From: Sulfitobacter maritimus
GTDB lineage: Bacteria; Pseudomonadota; Alphaproteobacteria; Rhodobacterales; Rhodobacteraceae
Direction: 5' to 3'
Assembly: GCF_013346665.1 (NCBI RefSeq)
Contig: NZ_JABVBB010000017.1
Coordinates: 1-64,000, forward strand
DNA length: 64,000 nt
The notes under the pieces are model-generated. The model was not told where the DNA came from. It saw only the letters and a program-made list of their open reading frames with translations, and did not search any database. Each line of letters opens with the position of its first letter. The first letter of the stretch is position 1. Shown piece after piece: positions 51,501-60,194 of this stretch. Both the position numbers and the translations under genes were made by a program.

Positions 51501-51987
51501 TTTCGTCGAGGGACTTGGCTGCCCAAGGAAGGTCGGCAGGTACAACTGCAAATACTTTCTGCGTTTGATTGGGCGCTGAAGGTGACCCTTCTTCCTTACC
51601 AGTTGTAGAGCACTGGTACTTCTGCGCTTCCTGCTGAGCGTGAAGATCGATCGGCGCAAGATTGGGGTTCTGATCTGTTTGGCGCAAGGAAAAGGCACGG
51701 GGGTCTGATGCCGTGGTGCGTCCTTTCAACGCGCCGATGGGTTCGGGCAAAGCGGCTTCCAGCCCCCCATCCGAGCCCACGGTCATGGCAAAGAGCATCA
51801 GCCAAGCAACTACCCCAATCGCAACTGTGCTGGCGGATAGGAGAACGCGAGATTTTCTCTTGCGGCTGGGATCCAGAAAAACGCGGTCAGCCAGACCTCG
51901 GTTGATGCGAGGCTCATGGTATCCACGCTGCCTCTTTGCGCTCTTCTTGGCTGGTTCTTTCCAATGGCTTGATTTGAACATTCGCAT
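48514..51987 (-). CDS. Trimodular GH18-CE4-GT2 exopolysaccharide synthase
   Basis: The 1157-residue protein starts after GGGGGAGCGGAAG. A membrane segment at about residues 50-70 leads to a GH18-like domain (about 145-500). Next is a CE4 deacetylase (about 523-710) with the Asp pair D529-D530 in LTFDDGPHP and H580/H584 in SHTYSHPN. A membrane segment (about 738-771) leads to a processive GT2 domain with D823-D824 in VVDDGS, CIDADS at 871-876, LTEDAD at 962-967 and QRLRW at 1001-1005. Further membrane segments follow. Such fusions combine synthesis with deacetylation and trimming of a beta-linked amino-sugar polymer, like the Pga system in one chain. Substrate identity is inferred. Confidence 0.9.
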   Translation of the reverse strand: MRMFKSSHWKEPAKKSAKRQRGYHEPRINRGLADRVFLDPSRKRKSRVLLSASTVAIGVVAWLMLFAMTVGSDGGLEAALPEPIGALKGRTTASDPRAFSLRQTDQNPNLAPIDLHAQQEAQKYQCSTTGKEEGSPSAPNQTQKVFAVVPADLPWAAKSLDESCGTLHVVLPTWFHLTTTKGRVEVRGVTEETRDSLWEYAAQNPSLKVMPILQIDPATSRLLTTEGGPETVTTALGNFFSLQPAENPVEGFCLDARPLTSLRENVFSTLSRQVTTDLNERELASCVKLPSSASDSLLVIANRFFDTVIVNGYQEYWLGSAPQPLADKHWFDRHIASLQRHVAPGKLVIELGTHAVDWISGRPRPEIQSFAKIMTALADQEKQPEFAAAVGNTRASYVDGQGRQHRTWMLEAASAHNQILNLQDRGVTAFGLSGLGYEDPGIWAVIDQTTRGRGLERESLQNIVLSNYVELLGDGPFVAPVSMPQVGKRLIEFTDTGKISAVSYEALPRASIVQLYGGGAPNQVVLTFDDGPHPKHTPAALDILKETQTPGSFFVLGNSAVAAPDLVTRILTEGHELGSHTYSHPNMGKVSAARAKVEINSTQLLLNGITGKNMRLYREPYMRSGGPITSKEVASLMPLEKAGYIIAGMDIVPRDWITQTADELADEIIRQVEINAGGVVLLHDGGGDQSQTVAALPRVISELREQGYTFTTLGELLGAPPDLLMPEGSRVTSTFGNMSFLAIGSSWSLLKIAFWSVFAIGIFRSVGLLLLATKRKRHVTSPTKDTPSVTIVIPAYNEGKVIEKCIREALYSDYPDFDIIVVDDGSTDNTYEKAISFAHHPLVTVLRQPNRGKAAALNAALNESQCEVLICIDADSQIAPDAVGLLATHFDDPQVGAVAGRVVVGNRGNLLTRLQALEYITAQAVERRAKEYLNAITVVPGAIGAWRATALMEAGIFSTETLTEDADMTMAMLRSDYQVIYEDRAVALTEAPTPLRALMTQRLRWSLGMMQAGWKHLGAIGERRSLGLVALPDLAIFGYLMPFIAPLADLFLILLLVEFFMTFGATEQDYADLLTNPLLIAYLALPALEILSAVIAFRFDPKEDRSLLLLLPLQRVYYRQVLYICVIQAVWRAATGSLASWGRMTRVGYRFEQAKLT

Positions 51988-52674
51988 CTTCCGCTCCCCC
52001 GCATAGAAGCGCGTGAGGCAAAGAACCGAATGAAGCCTTCCAATGAGGAGCGACCTGCCTAAGGAGCTGATCCCGCTCCTGTTGGAATGGGGCCGTCGGG
52101 CCTGGATGGATCACTCAAATATCACTGGTAGGCGACTGGGGGTTCCGGACCGAATGGCCCGCGTAGCCGCAACATCTATGCAGCTACCAGTATAAATTGA
52201 GGCAGGAACAAGTCACCCAATTGCACAATTTAGGCCCAATTTGCAATCTAAGATTGTGCTACTGTTTCTTCTCGGAAAACGTTGGCTCACTTTGGAGTGG
52301 ACTGGTGATGAAGGAGAGAGGCGCCAGCCAAGTTGATTCGCGGAAGATGGAGAATCATTGACAAGTTCCCTGCCGCCGAACATTTTGAAACGCGGCCTTG
52401 GATCCTACAGCCCTTGGCCGTCCCAGTAACGGCTACAGCTTCGGCTGTAGCCGTTCATATATTAGCTTCAATCAGATCATTCTAATGCGCGGTCTTTCCC
52501 CCCCCAAGCGTTTTCCACGCGCATAAGGGCGGATGAAAATCCGTGCCTCATGCCCAATTTTCGATATGGACGCTTTGAAGGAATGGAAGCTTGCATGATG
52601 CCAGCAGGGTCATCAGCTTTTTGCCGGGTCATCTTATCCAAGTTGGCATTTGACCCGAAGTATACGAGAGAGCT
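51988..52674. other. Intergenic region between synthase and DUF995 genes
   Basis: No gene is supported. It holds the synthase promoter region and the UUCG-loop hairpin at 52428-52455. The bases near 52200-52280 are AT-rich. Confidence 0.45.
52428..52455. terminator. Perfect 12-bp hairpin with TTCG tetraloop
   Basis: AACGGCTACAGC (52428-52439), loop TTCG, then GCTGTAGCCGTT (52444-52455). UUCG is an exceptionally stable RNA tetraloop. It lies 220 bp downstream of the minus-strand DUF995 gene and upstream of the synthase gene, so it can insulate the two. There is no long T-tract. Confidence 0.6.
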
Positions 52675-53157
52675 TCATATGCCGAGCTTTCTCTGCGTTG
52701 CACTGATCTCGTCTCTGAACGTATAGCCGCGGACCAAGTTCGGATCGCCTTTGACAGGCCACCAATCGGTTTGCCCAGGATAGTTGCGCCAAACACGGTC
52801 AAAGCGGTCTACGACATGCTGAATACAGCTGCTTTCGCCGGCGGAGCGGCCCGCTCGCCCGTTGTTCGGCCAGTACCATGTGAGTTCGTGACACATGCGT
52901 CCATAGGCATCGACGCTCCACTTTCCCGCCCCTAAGCTTGTGTTGTTTTGAGCGCACCAAGCCCGCGCTTGATTATTGGGGCCAAAATAGATGCCCCCTT
53001 CGCAATTTTCCGTCCATATCGCCGTTTTTCCCATATAGGCGGCCATGATTTGCTGAGGCGCGGGGGTTCTGGCGCCCGGCGGCAAAGGGTCAGCCATAGC
53101 GCTGACTGGCAAAGCGGCTAGGAAAATACGAGCAAGCCATGCATTCTGGCGGAACAT
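52675..53157 (-). CDS. DUF995-family secreted protein
   Basis: I chose the ATG at 53157 because AAGGAGTC lies eight bases upstream; the open frame starts seven codons earlier. The 160-residue protein has a signal peptide (MFRQNAWLARIFLAALPVSA, cleavage near AMA). Its mature domain is of DUF995 type, with Trp/Tyr and Cys pairs (IWTENCEGGIYFGPNNQARA, GKWSVDAYGRMCHEL, CIQHVV). It is periplasmic or secreted. DUF995 proteins occur beside polysaccharide genes in alphaproteobacteria; the function is not established. Confidence 0.75.
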   Translation of the reverse strand: MFRQNAWLARIFLAALPVSAMADPLPPGARTPAPQQIMAAYMGKTAIWTENCEGGIYFGPNNQARAWCAQNNTSLGAGKWSVDAYGRMCHELTWYWPNNGRAGRSAGESSCIQHVVDRFDRVWRNYPGQTDWWPVKGDPNLVRGYTFRDEISATQRKLGI

Positions 53158-53449
53158 AAAAAAGACTCCTTCGACCAAGGTGAGCTGTAAATATCAGAGT
53201 CATCTGTCTCATTTTCCAAGTCAATATATATCTACTATGGCCCTTATAGAGCAGAATAATACCGCCTCTAAGATACGCCCAAGCTACATATTGATATTAG
53301 TCATCTCTTTGGCGTTTAGGTAATTCACAACCACAAGATGTTATGGGCGCTCTAAGCCTTTATCATTACACGGTGTTGCTGGGTTGGATAGAATGTTTGA
53401 CAAGCGCTCTGACTGATCGCGCCAGCACACCGAAAATGGGGAAACTTAC

Positions 53450-53797
53450 ATGTTTGCAAAAGATGAACTGAAAACAATGTCACGCAAGGAGCTGGAAAAG
53501 CTCTTGAAAGACGTAAAAAAGGCTTTGGCCGCGGCTACGGCGCGAGATCATCGAGAAGCGAAAAAAGCAGCTGCTCGAGCTGTTGCTGAGTATGGGTTCT
53601 CTTTGGACGACATATCTGAAGCGGAAGGTGCAAAACCGAAACAGAAGAAAAAGACGGCAAGAAAGCCTTCAAAGCCGGTTTTTGCCAACCCGGAAAATAC
53701 CAGACAGACATGGACCGGTAAGGGGCGGCAGCCCAACTGGTATCGCGATCAGATCGCTAGGGGAACAGAGCGGGACGCAATGCGCATTGCACGCTGA
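53450..53797 (+). CDS. H-NS/HvrA-type nucleoid-associated protein
   Basis: The 115-residue protein has an N-terminal coiled coil (MSRKELEKLLKDVKKALAAA), a Lys-rich linker (KPKQKKKTARKP) and a C-terminal H-NS DNA-binding domain (NPENTRQTWTGKGRQPNWY). This is the HvrA/H-NS layout in Rhodobacterales. It binds AT-rich DNA and silences foreign genes. On a plasmid it may act as a stealth factor for the horizontally acquired islands here. A ribosome binding site GGGGAAACTTAC is weak. Confidence 0.9.
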   Translation: MFAKDELKTMSRKELEKLLKDVKKALAAATARDHREAKKAAARAVAEYGFSLDDISEAEGAKPKQKKKTARKPSKPVFANPENTRQTWTGKGRQPNWYRDQIARGTERDAMRIAR

Positions 53798-54138
53798 GGG
53801 GCGTGCTGTTGCGGGTCGGTGGGGGGGGGGCTGAGGATTGTCAGACCGGGGACGATTTCCCTTGGCGCTCATCTTTTTGGTAGGCGCCCCGTCAAGGCCA
53901 TGCAGTCCACTTTTGGCACATCGGGTGTCAAGGGAGTGGTGCGCCATGATCAGAACGACGCCTCTGCCTTGGTTCCAAACACCTCTGGTCGCCAGCTGAT
54001 AGACTAACCTACCGTCGGGGCGCATCTTCGAGCGGCTCAGAGCAGTTTTCTAAAAAAAATCGTGGCGGCTCTTGAAGCGTGAGATCCTAAGACGTAGTTT
54101 CTTATCGACTGGAGCGGCAACAGGTTGTGAAGGTCAAA

Positions 54139-54214
54139 TTCGTGACTTCGGGCACGTGGATTAAAATGCGCTTGAACGACGAACTTTCGTGCCTTCGGGC
54201 ACGTGGATTGAAAT
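54139..54214 (+). CRISPR. Two CRISPR-like repeats, probable array remnant
   Basis: TTCGTGACTTCGGGCACGTG continuing GATTAAAAT (from 54139) and TTCGTGCCTTCGGGCACGTG continuing GATTGAAAT (from 54186) are near identical over 29 bases. The hairpin GTGCC-TTCG-GGCAC and the GGATTGAAA end recall type I-C repeats. The period is only 47 bp, leaving about 18 bp between repeats, too short for a normal spacer. No cas gene is present. I treat it as a decayed remnant or mimic, not a working array. Confidence 0.35.
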
Positions 54215-54282
54215 AATGGTGGTAGAGTTTACCTAAATAGCCATCGAAAATGGCAATGGAAGAAACCGGTAGACAATCGGTA

Positions 54283-54315
54283 GGGCTGCTTCGAGAAATC
54301 GAAGCAGCCCTTTTT
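54283..54315 (+). terminator. Strong intrinsic terminator without an upstream gene
   Basis: GGGCTGCTTCGA (54283-54294), loop GAAA, TCGAAGCAGCCC (54299-54310), then TTTTT. It is a textbook terminator on the plus strand. The nearest upstream gene on that strand ends 485 bp before, so the terminated transcript may be non-coding and could include the CRISPR-like repeats. Confidence 0.8.
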
Positions 54316-54556
54316 CCATAGGGCGTTCAAAGCTGGAAAACAGTAGCTAAAAGTACCTTCAGCGATGAGGGTTTTCTTTGAGGTGAGTAGTGGAAAGCGA
54401 TTGTGCAACCGGTGGTCTGGAAATTCTCATGACACCATGTCCGAAGTTAAGAGCAACTGGCCACACCTAGGAATTATGACATAGCATCGTGTGAACATCT
54501 CTGGTCAAATGTCTTCCGATGGTTCCGCTCCTTAAAAGTAGCACTAACTTGCGAGT

Positions 54557-57500
54557 ATGAAAAATTTAATTTCACGAGGTATATCGAAAGCCTTTGCCCG
54601 TGCTCGGCCACAGCGGCCTGAGGCATCAAAGGCTGATGCGGGGGGCGATATCGGTATTCACACGCCGCAGGACCCTTTCGAGATCTTGTCGCACTGCTTG
54701 TCGATTGACTTGGAGGTCGATCCTAAAGGAGCCCGAATATTCGCCTTCGCTGCCGTGCCGGAAGGTGGAGGAGAGGGGATTGTCCATCGGAAAGGTGATT
54801 TGAAGGCCGCGCTTAAAAAGCTTGACTTATACTGCGCGGGTTTCGCGCGTGTCATTGGCCATAATATTCTGCGCCACGACCTGCCGCATCTTATGGCGGT
54901 GTCGCCGCGCTTTGCGAAGTACGCGGAAGGCCCGATCGATACCCTATGGCTTAACCCCTTGGCTTTCCCGAACAACCCTTATCACAAGCTGGTCAAACAC
55001 TACCACGATGGGCGGCTTCAAAGTGGACACGTCAACGACCCTGAGTTCGATGCGCGTCTTGTGTTTGCGGTCTTACGCAACCAAATTGAGGCCTTCGTAT
55101 CGCTGAACGCGTCGTCGCCAGAGACGATGATAGCCTATCATTGGCTTTGCTGTCGGGGTCCTGGTAGCAGCGGGTTCGATCGATTGTTCAGCGATCTGCG
55201 CGGAGCATCCATCCCTACTGAGGCGGAAGCGCACAGAGCTATTCAGATGTTGTTGCAAGAGGCAGCATGCGGTGCGCAGGTGGACGCTGTGCTCGACCGG
55301 CTCTCGGACACTGGGCTGGGCTGGCCGATGGCATATGCCCTTGCTTGGATTTCGGTCGCGGGTGGGGATTCTGTTATGCCGCCTTGGGTGCGGGCGCAAT
55401 TCCGCGACGCAGCACGGCTCGTCAGAGACTTGAGAGACACGAATTGTCGTGATCCGCACTGTGCCTATTGCGCAGAGCATAATGATCCCACCCGGGCCCT
55501 CGAACGATGGTTTGGCTTTGCAAGTTTCCGTCCTGAACCAGCTGATGAAAACGGACGTCCCCTTCAGGAAAAAATCGTTGCCACGGCTATGGAGGGCGAC
55601 CATCTGTTGGGCATATTGCCGACGGGCACGGGCAAATCCATCTGTTATCAGATCCCCGCGCTGTCTCGGTTCGACAAGACCGGGGCTTTGACAGTGGTCA
55701 TATCGCCGCTTGTGGCCCTGATGGCAGACCAGGTCCAGGGTTTGGTACGGGCAGGAATTTCTTCGGCGGTCACCATCAATGGCCTTTTGTCGTTGCCGGA
55801 GCGTCAGGCTGCGCTCGATAAGGTGCGGCTTGGTGACGCTGCCATCTTGCTCATTTCGCCCGAACAATTGCGCAGCACAACGGTTCGGTCGGTTCTGTCG
55901 CAGCGCGAGGTGGGCCTGTGGGTGCTGGACGAGGCGCATTGCGTGTCTAAATGGGGGCACGATTTCCGGCCTGACTATCGTTACGTTTCGCGCTTTATTA
56001 AGGAAAGCTCCGGCGACGAACCGGCTCCTGTGCTTTGTTTGACTGCGACAGCAAAACCAGACGTGGTAGAGGATATTTGCAGTCATTTCGAGGAGCGATT
56101 GGGCGCTGAATTGACGTTGATAGACGGTGGCGCCTCTCGTTCAAATCTGAGCTTCGCGGTGCTGCCAACCCAGCGGGCAACCAAGATGGCGGATATCCTC
56201 GATACGATCGAGTCCAAACTTCCGCGCGAGGGAGCCTCAGGTGCAGTGGTCTATTGCGCGACTCGAAGCGCCACAGAGCGTGTGGCAGAGTTTCTAAAGC
56301 AACAGGGCATTGCAGCTGAGCGATATCATGCAGGCCTGAGCGCTGAGGACAAACAAGAAATTCAAGAGAACTTTCGCGTGGGCAATCTGCGCGTGATTGC
56401 CGCCACCAATGCTTTTGGCATGGGGGTGGATAAGCCGGACATCCGTTTGGTGGTTCACGGCGACGTGCCGGGATCGCTAGAAAATTATCTGCAAGAAGCG
56501 GGGCGCGCCGGTCGGGATCGTGAACCGGCAAATTGCATTCTCTTGTTCGACACCAAAGACGTTGATCGGCAGTTTAGCTTAAGTGCGCGGTCGCGCCTTG
56601 CACGGCATGAGATCGCCGCGATCCTAAAGGCGCTGCGACGCCTTGATTCTCGGACTGGCAAAGGCGGTGAGATCGTTGCGACGCCTGGGGAAATTGTTCA
56701 CGAAGAAAAAGATCGCGATTTCCAGCGGGACAGCAATACCGACGATACGCGTGTGAAGACTGCGGTCTCTTGGTTGGAAGAAGCGCACCTTCTGAACCGC
56801 GAAGAAAACCGGGTGCAGGTGTTCCCCGCGTCGCTGCGGGTGAAAAGCATGAAGGAGGTCCGCGAAATTCTTGCAGCCGCCGAACTTACCGAACGGCGCC
56901 GCACGGATCTGGCGGCCATTGTGCAACACATCATCAACGCGCCGCAGGAAGATGGCATCACCACGGACGAGCTGTGCGGCGTGAGTGGCCTCACGGTGTC
57001 GGGCGTGCGCAAGGCTTTGGCAGATCTTGAAGCTCTGGGGATCGCAAAGGATGATACGAACATCACCATCTTCGTCCATGTTCGTATTGAGAATGCGTCA
57101 CCGAAACGGTTCGAAGCGGCGTCCCGCCTAGAAGCCGACCTGATTGCGATCCTGCGAGAGCAAGCCCCGGACGCGGAGATCAACGAGGCTTGGCCTTGCC
57201 ATCTGGCCTCGGTGGCGCAGGCTTTACGAGAAGAGGGACACGCCTCTGTTCGGCCCGACATCGTTGAGGGCCTACTCCGTGGGATTGCGCAGGATGGGCG
57301 CGACATGGATGGCGGCAGGGGCAATATCGGGTTGCGCAAGGTATCCAAGGGCAGCCTTCTGGTTCGAATGCAGCGGTCGTGGTCCGTGATCGAGCAGACC
57401 GCCCAACTTCGCCGACAGGCCGCGGAAAGGTTGGTTTCATACCTGATCGACAAGGTTCAGGCGGGCGTAAAAGGTAAAGATATCGCCGTTGAGACTACGC

Positions 57501-59773
57501 TTGGTGATTTCCTTGCGGCGATCAACAGCGACGCGCTGTTGCGCGCGTCTGTCAATGATCCGTCGAAGCTTATGGATCGGGCGCTGTTGTGGCTGCACGA
57601 GCAGCAAGTCGTCACACTGGGCAAGGGGCTGTCGGTGTTCCGTTCGGCCATGACGCTGCACATCAATTCGAAGGGGGGTGGCTTCACCACCCAACATTTC
57701 GCGCCGCTTGAAGACCATTACAGCGAACAAACCGTCCAGACCCACGTGATGGCGGCGTATGCGGCTAAGGGAATGGATGATATTGGTACCGCTCAGCGTT
57801 TGGCCCATGACTATTTCTCTCTCGATCAGGCCGACTTTATGAAAGCCTGGATGCCGGGGCGGATGTCGGAGTTCAGGCGGCAGGCCACGCCCCAGTCCTA
57901 TGCCGAGATCGTGAGCGAGTTGGGAAATTCGACACAAGAGCAGATCGTGCGTGATGACCGCGAGCAGACCAATGTGCTTGTGCTTGCGGGGCCGGGCTCA
58001 GGTAAGACACGTGTGCTGGTCCATCGCGTCGCCTATCTGGTTCGGATCAAGCGTGAAGATCCAAACGGCATTTTGATACTTGCTTACAATCGCCACGCTG
58101 CCTCCGAGATACGGGAACGCTTGCGTCGACTGATCGGCGACGATGCTCGCTTTGTGACAGTCTTGACCATTCACGCCTTGGCCATGCGGCTGGTGGGCGC
58201 AAGTTTCGTCGGACGGGCCGGGCAGGATGATCCCGATTTTGGGACGCTTCTGACCGACGCGACACGTCTCTTGCGTGGGGATGGGTTGGACAAGGTCGAA
58301 GCCGAGGCCCTGCGGGAGACCTTGATCCAGGGGTTCCGCTGGATTCTCGTCGATGAATATCAAGACGTAGGCCCCGAGGAATACGCTTTGATCGCGGCAG
58401 TGGCCGGTCGCAGCATTGATGATCCTGATCAACGGATCAGCCTCTTCGCTGTCGGCGATGACGACCAGAATATCTATGCGTTTGCCGGTGCCTCGGTGCG
58501 CCACATTCGGCAATTTGAGCAAGACTATTCGGCCAAGCCGGTTTTTCTGACGGACAATTATCGATCTTCGAAAAACATCATCAGCGCAGCAAATGCGGTG
58601 ATCGACGGGTCTCGGGAACGTATGAAAACAGGGCATAAGATCGCCGTCGATCAATCGCGGCAAAAGGACCCGGCTGGGGGTATCATGGAAAGCCTCGACC
58701 CGGTGGCGCAGGGGCGGGTCCAAATTCTTGGCTGTCCGGCTGGGAACGATTTTCAGGCCCTTGCGGCAATCAGCGAGATGATCCGTCTTTCAAAACTGAT
58801 TCCAGATTGGAGTTGGAAGGGGGCGGCTATCATCTCGCGTGATTGGCGCAGACTTCTCCCGGTCCGCGACTTCGCGGAGGCGCATGGAATTCCCGTCGAA
58901 ATGGCGAACGAGAACCTGCCAGGTCTGTGGCGCACCCGCGAGATGCGGATGTTTATAGACAGTTTGCGCGAAAGGCGTGTGGCGAGGGCCGGCGTAAGGG
59001 ATCTCACCGAAACGCTGAACGCAATACCTTTAAGTCGTTGGACCGACCGAATTGGCGAGGGCCTCGGCCAACTTGCGCGTGAAATTGACGGTAAGGCGCT
59101 TCCGACACCTGATGTTATTGAATGGTTTGCCGAATGGTCGAAGGATTCATGGGGCGAGCAACGCGGACTCAAGTTGTTGACCGCGCACCGCGCCAAAGGC
59201 CTCGAATTTGATGATGTCGTGATCATGGATGGCGGCTGGGAGCGACCCTCACGAAACGAAGATCAAGACGCGCCGAGGCGCTTGTTTTATGTCGCTATGA
59301 CCCGTGCGCGGCGTAATTTGATCGTTATGAGCAACGACAATCATGAATATCTTCCCACTGTGTCGCCTTCCGTGATCACGCGGCAGGTCGTGCCTGACTT
59401 GGCGTCAGTACCCGGCCCACGCCGCTTCTTTCAATCGCCTGAAATGAAGATGGTCGACCTCTCATTCGCAGGGCGCCAAGGTGATCGGCATGCTGTTCAT
59501 AGTGCAATCGCCCAAGCACAGGTCGGCGCGCCAATCAGGCTCTCTAGTATCGGAGATCGCTGGCAGATCGAGGATGTTCAAGGGCGGCCCCTCGGGCGGA
59601 TGTCCAAAGCATTCGCGCCACCGGTCGGCACGAAATTTGTCACCGGCGAGATCGCGGCCATTATACATTGGCGCAAAGAAGACGCAGGCGAGCGTTTTCA
59701 TCACCTGCTTAAACGCGCGAGCTGGGAGGTCGTTGTGCCTGAGCTGGTTTTTGAAGAGGTCAAAGGAGAATGA
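54557..59773 (+). CDS. Giant fusion: DnaQ-like exonuclease, RecQ helicase, UvrD helicase
   Basis: The 1738-residue protein contains in order: a DnaQ-like 3'-5' exonuclease (D51-x-E53 in LSIDLEVD, H102/N103 and D108 in GHNILRHDL, D165 region); a Cys/His cluster C297, C302, C305, H308 that may bind zinc; a RecQ-type helicase (Walker A GTGKS at about 357-361, DEAH at 458-461, QEAGRAGRD at 646-654); winged-helix-like linkers (about 780-1120); and a UvrD-type helicase (GPGSGKT at 1145-1151, DEYQD at 1266-1270, GDDDQNIYAF at 1300-1309, then AMTRARR). A C-terminal strand-rich tail follows. Motifs of both helicases are intact. A single protein with 3'-5' unwinding, nuclease and second translocase could process foreign or damaged DNA. 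Mobile-element relics lie on its downstream side and CRISPR-like repeats upstream. Confidence 0.88.
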   Translation: MKNLISRGISKAFARARPQRPEASKADAGGDIGIHTPQDPFEILSHCLSIDLEVDPKGARIFAFAAVPEGGGEGIVHRKGDLKAALKKLDLYCAGFARVIGHNILRHDLPHLMAVSPRFAKYAEGPIDTLWLNPLAFPNNPYHKLVKHYHDGRLQSGHVNDPEFDARLVFAVLRNQIEAFVSLNASSPETMIAYHWLCCRGPGSSGFDRLFSDLRGASIPTEAEAHRAIQMLLQEAACGAQVDAVLDRLSDTGLGWPMAYALAWISVAGGDSVMPPWVRAQFRDAARLVRDLRDTNCRDPHCAYCAEHNDPTRALERWFGFASFRPEPADENGRPLQEKIVATAMEGDHLLGILPTGTGKSICYQIPALSRFDKTGALTVVISPLVALMADQVQGLVRAGISSAVTINGLLSLPERQAALDKVRLGDAAILLISPEQLRSTTVRSVLSQREVGLWVLDEAHCVSKWGHDFRPDYRYVSRFIKESSGDEPAPVLCLTATAKPDVVEDICSHFEERLGAELTLIDGGASRSNLSFAVLPTQRATKMADILDTIESKLPREGASGAVVYCATRSATERVAEFLKQQGIAAERYHAGLSAEDKQEIQENFRVGNLRVIAATNAFGMGVDKPDIRLVVHGDVPGSLENYLQEAGRAGRDREPANCILLFDTKDVDRQFSLSARSRLARHEIAAILKALRRLDSRTGKGGEIVATPGEIVHEEKDRDFQRDSNTDDTRVKTAVSWLEEAHLLNREENRVQVFPASLRVKSMKEVREILAAAELTERRRTDLAAIVQHIINAPQEDGITTDELCGVSGLTVSGVRKALADLEALGIAKDDTNITIFVHVRIENASPKRFEAASRLEADLIAILREQAPDAEINEAWPCHLASVAQALREEGHASVRPDIVEGLLRGIAQDGRDMDGGRGNIGLRKVSKGSLLVRMQRSWSVIEQTAQLRRQAAERLVSYLIDKVQAGVKGKDIAVETTLGDFLAAINSDALLRASVNDPSKLMDRALLWLHEQQVVTLGKGLSVFRSAMTLHINSKGGGFTTQHFAPLEDHYSEQTVQTHVMAAYAAKGMDDIGTAQRLAHDYFSLDQADFMKAWMPGRMSEFRRQATPQSYAEIVSELGNSTQEQIVRDDREQTNVLVLAGPGSGKTRVLVHRVAYLVRIKREDPNGILILAYNRHAASEIRERLRRLIGDDARFVTVLTIHALAMRLVGASFVGRAGQDDPDFGTLLTDATRLLRGDGLDKVEAEALRETLIQGFRWILVDEYQDVGPEEYALIAAVAGRSIDDPDQRISLFAVGDDDQNIYAFAGASVRHIRQFEQDYSAKPVFLTDNYRSSKNIISAANAVIDGSRERMKTGHKIAVDQSRQKDPAGGIMESLDPVAQGRVQILGCPAGNDFQALAAISEMIRLSKLIPDWSWKGAAIISRDWRRLLPVRDFAEAHGIPVEMANENLPGLWRTREMRMFIDSLRERRVARAGVRDLTETLNAIPLSRWTDRIGEGLGQLAREIDGKALPTPDVIEWFAEWSKDSWGEQRGLKLLTAHRAKGLEFDDVVIMDGGWERPSRNEDQDAPRRLFYVAMTRARRNLIVMSNDNHEYLPTVSPSVITRQVVPDLASVPGPRRFFQSPEMKMVDLSFAGRQGDRHAVHSAIAQAQVGAPIRLSSIGDRWQIEDVQGRPLGRMSKAFAPPVGTKFVTGEIAAIIHWRKEDAGERFHHLLKRASWEVVVPELVFEEVKGE

Positions 59774-59846
59774 AAGGGCTTCACGATAAGATCAAAGCGG
59801 CAAGTAGAACCGCCCCGGGTTTACCGGAGAGCGTTTGGTTCGCATG

Positions 59847-60125
59847 TTAGGCTGCTTTTTCATTTGAGTTTAAGGTTGCATAGAACATCTCCTCTGCTTC
59901 ATGCGGCGTGACATATCCCCAATCGACCCATTTCAGAGTTTCCCACTCGACCGCCTCTGCGGTCTTCCACGGCCGGCCCCAACCGGTGAATGGCCTCCGC
60001 TTTGAAGAGGCCGATGATCGTCTCTGCCAGCCCGTTGTCATAGCTGTCACCTACACTGCCCACCGAGGGTTCGATCCCGGCTTCAGCCAGACGTTCGGTA
60101 TAGCGGATTGACACATACTGGGCGG
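59847..60125 (-). pseudogene. IS3-family orfB C-terminal relic
   Basis: Minus-strand reading gives YVSIRYTERLAEAGIEPSVG, SVGDSYDNGLAETIIGLFKA and, after a frameshift near 59980, TAEAVEWETLKWVDW and MFYATLN. This is the catalytic C-terminus of an IS3-type OrfB with the Glu of LAET, different in sequence from the intact IS3 copy at 14264. The frame is broken and the N-terminal half is lost. Confidence 0.75.
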
Positions 60126-60194
60126 TTTCAACCGGTCGTCGCAACACCCCTTTGATGGAGGTGTAGATGACAAAAACAGGCAAACGAAGGTCCG

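Larger units (their letters stand above)
53798..54556. other. Gene-free region with CRISPR-like repeats and a terminator
   Basis: Between the H-NS gene and the giant helicase no gene is supported. It holds two CRISPR-like repeats (54139-54214) and a strong plus-strand terminator (54283-54315) that has no called gene directly upstream, so a small RNA could be made here. Confidence 0.5.

Noticed and set aside
52428..52455. Riboswitch or attenuator
   Set aside because: Only a single perfect hairpin without alternative pairing partners.
54139..54214. Functional CRISPR array
   Set aside because: Only two repeats, intervening DNA of about 18 bp and no cas genes; kept as a remnant only.
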